NCBI GenBank assembly: GCA_024642805.1
Contig: JAHEAK010000354.1
Span: forward strand, 1-5,956
DNA from: Kofleriaceae bacterium
GTDB lineage: Bacteria > Myxococcota_A > Polyangia > Haliangiales > Haliangiaceae
Reading direction: 5' to 3'
DNA length: 5,956 bases
Under the pieces are notes generated by a model. It saw only the letters and a program-made list of their open reading frames with translations, was not told the origin of the DNA and did not search any database. This document shows, in pieces, positions 1 to 5,956 of the stretch. The first letter of the stretch is position 1, and every line of letters starts with the position of its first letter. The position numbers and the translations under genes were made by a program.

Positions 1-393
1 GCCGATGAAGGCGTACTCGCCGATGGTCGCCCCGCACACGATGGTGGCGTTGGCACCGATGCTGGCCCCGCGCCTCACCAGGGTCGGCAGATACTGATCT
101 TTGCGAGTGACCGCCGAGCGGGGATTGATGACGTTGGTGAACACGCAGCTCGGACCGCAGAAGACATCGTCCTCGAGGGTGACCGAGTCGTAGACGCTGA
201 CGTTGTTCTGAATGCGCACGCCATTGCCGATGCGGACATTGGCGATGTAGCAGCCCTGGCCGACCACGCAGTTGTCGCCGAGGACCGCGCCACCGTTGAC
301 GTGGGCAAAGTGCCAGATCTTGCTGCCCGCCCCGATGGTGGCGCCCGGATCGACAATCGCAGAAGCGTGCACGTAGTAGCTAGCCGGGCTCAT
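1..393 (-). CDS. wbpD: WbpD/WlbB-type UDP-sugar N-acetyltransferase (C-terminus cut by window edge)
   Basis: This gene encodes the first 131 residues of a left-handed beta-helix (hexapeptide-repeat) acetyltransferase. The family transfers acetyl from acetyl-CoA to the 3-amino group of UDP-2-acetamido-3-amino-2,3-dideoxy-glucuronate in the cytoplasm, a step towards diacetamido-uronic acids in O-antigen or other surface glycans. Hexapeptide turns such as IVDPGATIGAGSKIW (residues 13-27), AVLGDN (36-41) and IGNGVRIQNNVSVYD (55-69) are visible. The stretch LEDDVFCGPSCVFTNVINPR (73-92) and the following KDQYLPTLVRRGASIGAN (98-115) match the family's conserved core, as I recall it from WbpD and WlbB. 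The frame is open to base 1; the remaining helix coils and C-terminal helix lie outside. The ATG at 391-393 is preceded by AGGA with 8-nt spacing, which supports this start. It is divergent from the methyltransferase, with 22 bp between the two start codons. Other sugar-nucleotide acetyltransferases of the same fold are possible, but the NPR and FCGPS motifs favour WbpD/WlbB. The exact sugar substrate is inferred. Confidence 0.85.
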   Translation of the reverse strand, partial: MSPASYYVHASAIVDPGATIGAGSKIWHFAHVNGGAVLGDNCVVGQGCYIANVRIGNGVRIQNNVSVYDSVTLEDDVFCGPSCVFTNVINPRSAVTRKDQYLPTLVRRGASIGANATIVCGATIGEYAFIG

Positions 394-401
394 AGTCGGT
401 A

Positions 402-405
402 TCCT
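402..405 (-). promoter_or_regulatory. Shine-Dalgarno of the acetyltransferase gene
   Basis: Read on the minus strand, AGGA lies 8 nt before the ATG at 391-393. It falls inside the 22-bp gap between the two divergent start codons. It therefore supports the acetyltransferase start and leaves little room for leader elements of the methyltransferase. Confidence 0.6.
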
Positions 406-415
406 GCCCGAGCTC

Positions 416-1272
<857 letters not shown>

Positions 1273-1276
<4 letters not shown>

Positions 1277-2178
1277 GGTCGCTGGCTCTCGAGCGCTTGG
1301 CGTGCGGGCAGAGTGGGCAGCGCCGTGTCCTTGCTTTGCGCGCGCCACGTTTGAAACCAGTTGGTGATGGGCTCGGCCGAGCCTGCTAGCCACTCGTGCC
1401 CGGCATCGGCATCTTCGATGAACTGGTTGGCGACAGCATTTCGCTCCAGGCTCTCGGCGTACTCGCGGGCCGTGGAGATGGGCACGACATTGTCGGCATC
1501 GCCGTGCAAGAAGAGCGTGGGCGGATGCGCGGCAAAGGACTCGGGAACCGAGCACACCGGACCGCTACAGGTGGCGTAGCTGCCGCTGTGAATGGCGATG
1601 GCCGTGAAGCGACCAGGATAGGCAAGCGCCACGCGGCTGCTCATGTAGCCGCCGCTGGAGATGCCCATGGCAAAGAGCGATGTCGAATCGATCGCGCCGT
1701 ACTCACCCTCGTCGATGGCGGCGAAGAGCTCGAGCATGAGCTCGTGGTCATCAGACAATTCCCAATCCCAGCGATAGGGCAGGATGTTGCTATCCCAGTA
1801 GCTGTGGCCATCGAGACGGGTCTCCGGACTGATGATGGCGTAGCCCGCGCGCAGCAAGGCGTCGTAGCTTTCGGTCAGGTGATAGGCGCCAAAGGCGTCG
1901 TCCACGCGCGTGTCCCAGGTGCTGCCTGCGCTGACGAAGGAGCCCTGAAAGAAGAACACCACGGGCCAACCCTCGCGAGGCGCCTCACCTGCGGGGACTT
2001 GAAAGTGAACCTCGCGCTCTGACCAATCAGCTACACCAACTCGATGGGTGCGCGTGGCGTGCGGGCATTGCAGCCTGTCGGCCTCGCTCTGCTGGCAGCT
2101 CTTGCCGAGAAAACGCTCGCCCTCAACGCCCGTGTCACAGGCGAGTGCGAGCAGGCACAAGGGAAGCAGCCAACGCAT
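1273..2178 (-). CDS. Lipoprotein alpha/beta-hydrolase, PHB depolymerase/LpqC-like esterase
   Basis: The predicted product is a 301-residue exported serine esterase of the polyhydroxybutyrate depolymerase/feruloyl esterase-like alpha/beta-hydrolase group. Numbered from the chosen ATG at 2176-2178, it starts MRWLLPLCLLALAC, a short lipoprotein signal with C14 as the lipidation site and Asp at +2. The nucleophile elbow is GISSGG with Ser174. The probable acid is Asp227 or Asp229 in HGDAD, and the His is H261 in DAGHEW. The strand VVFFFQGSF (about 74-82) fits the oxyanion region. Two close cysteine pairs (C29/C38 and C204/C209) could form disulfides, consistent with a location outside the cytoplasm. 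The frame also opens upstream with starts at 2212-2214 and 2239-2241, which would add 12 or 21 residues. These would push the hydrophobic segment inward and bury a typical lipoprotein N-terminus, so I prefer the later ATG, although no strong Shine-Dalgarno precedes it. The natural substrate is unknown; a short-chain ester or polyester is possible. It lies downstream of, and on the same strand as, the other lipoprotein gene. Confidence 0.85.
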
Positions 2179-2222
2179 CGGTGCAACCACAGCAAGACAC
2201 GTACCAGTAGGCATGGCCTGCA

Positions 2223-2250
2223 GCGCGCTACCTAGGGCCATCTAGCGCGC
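2223..2250. repeat. Perfect 8-bp inverted repeat upstream of the hydrolase gene
   Basis: GCGCGCTA at 2223-2230 is mirrored exactly by TAGCGCGC at 2243-2250. The 12-nt spacer contains the palindrome CCTAGG. The element sits 45-72 bp upstream of the preferred hydrolase start. It could be a regulator-binding site, a leader hairpin or part of a terminator. If the longest hydrolase reading frame were used, it would overlap the first codons. Confidence 0.4.
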
Positions 2251-2265
2251 CAGATAGCCGCAGGT

Positions 2266-2281
2266 GTGAAGAGCGCTTCAC
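2266..2281. repeat. Small hairpin with 6-bp stem and 4-nt loop
   Basis: GTGAAG (2266-2271) pairs perfectly with CTTCAC (2276-2281) around the loop AGCG. It lies in the 166-bp spacer between the two lipoprotein genes. There is no adjacent T-run on either strand. It could be a weak terminator element or chance. Confidence 0.3.
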
Positions 2282-2307
2282 GAAGCTGTCGTCGCTGAGA
2301 GCAGCTC

Positions 2308-2330
2308 GGGGGCAGCTCGCGCTGCGCCCC
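2308..2330 (-). terminator. Putative terminator hairpin after the large lipoprotein gene
   Basis: GGGG (2308-2311) plus GCAGC (2312-2316) pairs with GCTGC (2321-2325) plus CCCC (2327-2330). The loop is TCGC and there is a single bulged G at 2326, giving a 9-bp GC-rich stem. It begins 14 bp past the TAG of the leftward lipoprotein gene, where a terminator is expected. No U-tract follows in the transcript, so intrinsic termination is uncertain; it may instead stabilise an RNA 3' end. Confidence 0.45.
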
Positions 2331-2344
2331 AACGCTAAGCTCGA

Positions 2345-3916
2345 CTAGTTCGAGAGTCCGCCAGCAGCCGCTTCTTTGACGAACTCGGTTGGCAGCACCA
2401 TGCGCGCCTGGACGGCGTTGCCAGAGAAGCCGATACCGAGAAGAATCGGATCGACATCTTTGGGAGGGCGCTGTCCCTGCAGGCTGAGGACGTCGACGGC
2501 AAAGAGCAAGCTCTCTCCGGCGGCCTTGGCCTGGGCGACGGCAGCGGCAAGCTTAGTGCCTTTGCCTGGAATCTTGGCGTTGGCGGTGACCAGGACGTTG
2601 GCGTACTTCTTGGCGTTGACGCCGAAGGTAGCCAGGAGGTTGTTGCCGGCGACCCCAAAGAAGGCACTCACGCCCTTCTTGCCGTAGAGCTCTTTTTGAA
2701 AGTCATTGGCGGGATTGAGCTTCAGCTCGTGCAGGCTGCCACCGCGGGTCTTGAGAGACAGAGGCTTGAGCGTGGCCGGCATGCCACCCATGTCGAGGTT
2801 GGGCTGACTTGCGGCCAGCGCCACGATGCTGTCGAGGATCTGGGCCAGCGAGGCGGCGTCGATGAGTTCCATGGCCATGACCAGCTCAGGGGTCTTGGGC
2901 ATGTTGAGGGCAATGGCCATCTCGCCACCGAGGTTGCCAAGCTGTGCGGCAATCTGGGTGAGCATGGGGTTGTTCTCGGCCTCGACCATCTTGTTGACCA
3001 TGGGCGCGATGAGGCTCAGGTCGAAGCGACCAGCGGCCACCATGCCCCAGGGGCCGGTACCGATGCGATCGAGAACAGAGAAGTCGGCTGGCTTTTGCTT
3101 GCCGATGAAATCCTTGAGCGCTCCGTCTTTGACAATGGCCTGCATGGCGATGACGGCAGCGGCCGGATCCGCATCCAGGCTGGTGTGAAGCACCTCGACA
3201 CTGTTGATGGTCTCGATCAAGACAGCGGCGACAGCGCGGCTGGCATCGTCACTGCCGATGTTGTTCATCAAGTCGCTCCGCAACTCATCGCCATGGCTGC
3301 CGGCCAAGATCTTGGACAGGTAGAGCGAGAGAGTGGGCTTGTCGGGAACCGGGCGCTTTACCAGCGTCGAGAGCGCGTAGGGGGCAACCTCCATGAGCGC
3401 TTCGGAGCTGCCGATGGCTGCGAAACCTTCGTGGGTGATGACTTGCGTGCTGCCCGAGGACAGCGAGTCCATCAGATCGGCTTCGCTGGCGACGGTGCCG
3501 ACGATGACGAAGCGATTGCCATCGGTAATGGTCACGTAGGTGGGAGCGTTGAGATCGAGACCGGCAATGCCGACCGCGCCGACCATGCCCTCGAGCATCT
3601 GCATCAGGCTCGCTGGCGTGACGAAGGCGCCCATGCCTGGCTGCACGGCGTCGGCGAAGGTGGCGATCTGTGTGATCTGGTGATTGGGATTGCTGAGCAG
3701 CACCTCGGCCATGAGGGTCGCGGGCGCAGCCACCGGCGCGCTCGGAATAACCAGCTTCGAGACATCGCTCGAGCCGCCACTGGCCTGGTCGACGAGAACC
3801 GCCTCGGCGGGTGGCTCCTTCTGATCGGCTGGGGTCGCGGTCTTGGCAGGGCCACCACAAGCGGCTGACAGGCCGACGATGAGGGCGAGAAGGGAGGTTT
3901 TCGTAGATCTGATCAT
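2345..3916 (-). CDS. Large lipoprotein of unknown function with an apparent internal duplication
   Basis: The product is a 523-residue predicted lipoprotein. From the ATG at 3914-3916 it begins MIRSTKTSLLALIVGLSAAC, a clear signal with a basic N-terminus, a hydrophobic core and lipidation at C20. A low-complexity Ala/Pro/Lys linker follows to about residue 60. C20 is the only cysteine. The body looks like two related halves. In each, a strand-helix unit is followed later by a second one: FVIVGTVASEADLMDSL then GFAAIGSSEALMEVA in the first half (about 136-178), and LVMAMELIDAASLAQILDSI then NLLATFGVNAKKYANVLV in the second (about 345-443). This pattern recalls DUF3352-type repeat proteins, but I cannot confirm the family. 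No catalytic motif is visible. GGAG with 8-nt spacing supports this start over two in-frame ATGs further upstream (3935-3937 and 3950-3952). It lies 80 bp after the helicase gene, with a hairpin between, so it may have its own promoter. The likely site is the periplasm-facing envelope; a role in sensing or scaffolding would be speculation. Confidence 0.82.
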   Translation of the reverse strand: MIRSTKTSLLALIVGLSAACGGPAKTATPADQKEPPAEAVLVDQASGGSSDVSKLVIPSAPVAAPATLMAEVLLSNPNHQITQIATFADAVQPGMGAFVTPASLMQMLEGMVGAVGIAGLDLNAPTYVTITDGNRFVIVGTVASEADLMDSLSSGSTQVITHEGFAAIGSSEALMEVAPYALSTLVKRPVPDKPTLSLYLSKILAGSHGDELRSDLMNNIGSDDASRAVAAVLIETINSVEVLHTSLDADPAAAVIAMQAIVKDGALKDFIGKQKPADFSVLDRIGTGPWGMVAAGRFDLSLIAPMVNKMVEAENNPMLTQIAAQLGNLGGEMAIALNMPKTPELVMAMELIDAASLAQILDSIVALAASQPNLDMGGMPATLKPLSLKTRGGSLHELKLNPANDFQKELYGKKGVSAFFGVAGNNLLATFGVNAKKYANVLVTANAKIPGKGTKLAAAVAQAKAAGESLLFAVDVLSLQGQRPPKDVDPILLGIGFSGNAVQARMVLPTEFVKEAAAGGLSN

Positions 3917-3924
3917 GTCGCTAT

Positions 3925-3928
3925 CTCC
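3925..3928 (-). promoter_or_regulatory. Shine-Dalgarno that fixes the large lipoprotein start
   Basis: Read on the minus strand, GGAG lies 8 nt before the ATG at 3914-3916. That ATG also gives a textbook lipoprotein signal peptide. The two agree and argue against the in-frame ATGs at 3935-3937 and 3950-3952. Confidence 0.65.
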
Positions 3929-3972
3929 ATGGTGCATAGCGGCCTGTGCCACCAGCGGCTTTCCGGGTGAGT

Positions 3973-3990
3973 GTCGGCTGACATGCCGAC
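3973..3990 (-). terminator. Putative terminator hairpin after the helicase gene
   Basis: GTCGGC (3973-3978) and GCCGAC (3985-3990) form a perfect 6-bp GC-rich stem with a 6-nt loop. It begins 6 bp past the helicase stop codon in the direction of transcription. No T-run follows. It may end the helicase transcript or attenuate read-through into the lipoprotein gene. Confidence 0.4.
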
Positions 3991-3996
3991 GTGGCG

Positions 3997-5956
<1,960 letters not shown>

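Noticed and set aside
1396..2022. A 208-codon plus-strand open frame opposite the esterase gene
   Set aside because: The minus strand carries the nucleophile elbow, acid and His of an alpha/beta-hydrolase in one frame. The plus-strand product is Gly/Ala/Val/Arg-rich without features.
2044..2245. Two small plus-strand open frames of 63 and 65 codons opposite the hydrolase N-terminus and its upstream region
   Set aside because: Neither has a convincing ribosome-binding site or a recognisable feature, and both largely overlap the esterase signal-peptide region antisense.
2696..3868. A 390-codon open frame on the plus strand opposite the large lipoprotein gene
   Set aside because: It is antisense to a gene with a clear signal peptide and Shine-Dalgarno. 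Its translation is rich in Gly, His, Asp and Arg, as expected from the complement of a GC-rich gene, and shows no recognisable domain.
3933..3951. TGGCAC followed by TGCA on the minus strand, resembling a sigma-54 promoter ahead of the lipoprotein gene
   Set aside because: The spacing between the GG and GC elements is 13 bases instead of the required 10, and the TTGC half is degenerate, so it does not meet the consensus.

Overview
The window is GC-rich, densely coded bacterial chromosomal DNA. It holds five protein-coding genes, two of them cut by the window edges. I see no rRNA, tRNA, CRISPR array, insertion sequence or phage gene. Two consecutive lipoprotein genes, the high GC content and the gene style fit a Gram-negative, Myxococcota/Deltaproteobacteria-like genome. 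That placement is an inference from style, not from a marker gene.

Layout from left to right. (1) Positions 1-393, minus strand: the N-terminal 131 residues of a left-handed beta-helix N-acetyltransferase of the WbpD/WlbB type, used to make diacetamido-uronic acid sugars for surface polysaccharide. (2) Positions 416-1276, plus strand: a complete beta-class DNA methyltransferase, probably adenine-N6, with no restriction endonuclease in view. Its start codon lies only 22 bp from that of the divergent acetyltransferase. (3) Positions 1273-2178, minus strand: a lipid-anchored alpha/beta-hydrolase of the PHB-depolymerase/LpqC-like esterase type. Its stop codon overlaps the methyltransferase stop codon. 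(4) Positions 2179-2344: a 166-bp spacer with three inverted repeats, one a good candidate terminator. (5) Positions 2345-3916, minus strand: a 523-residue lipoprotein of unknown function that appears to be built from a duplicated domain. (6) Positions 3917-3996: an 80-bp spacer with a hairpin and a good Shine-Dalgarno. (7) Positions 3997-5956, minus strand: a Rep/PcrA/UvrD-type superfamily 1A DNA helicase, missing its N-terminus including Walker A, which lies just outside the window.

The three genes on the right (helicase, lipoprotein, hydrolase) all read leftward, but each gap contains a hairpin, so they need not form one operon. No shared pathway is evident: the window mixes DNA maintenance (helicase), DNA modification (methyltransferase), cell-surface sugar synthesis and envelope lipoproteins. 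I found no convincing sign of a new multi-gene system. The points most worth a second look are the apparently solitary methyltransferase in its very tight gene arrangement, the duplicated-domain lipoprotein, and the short tail that replaces the Tudor domain of the helicase.
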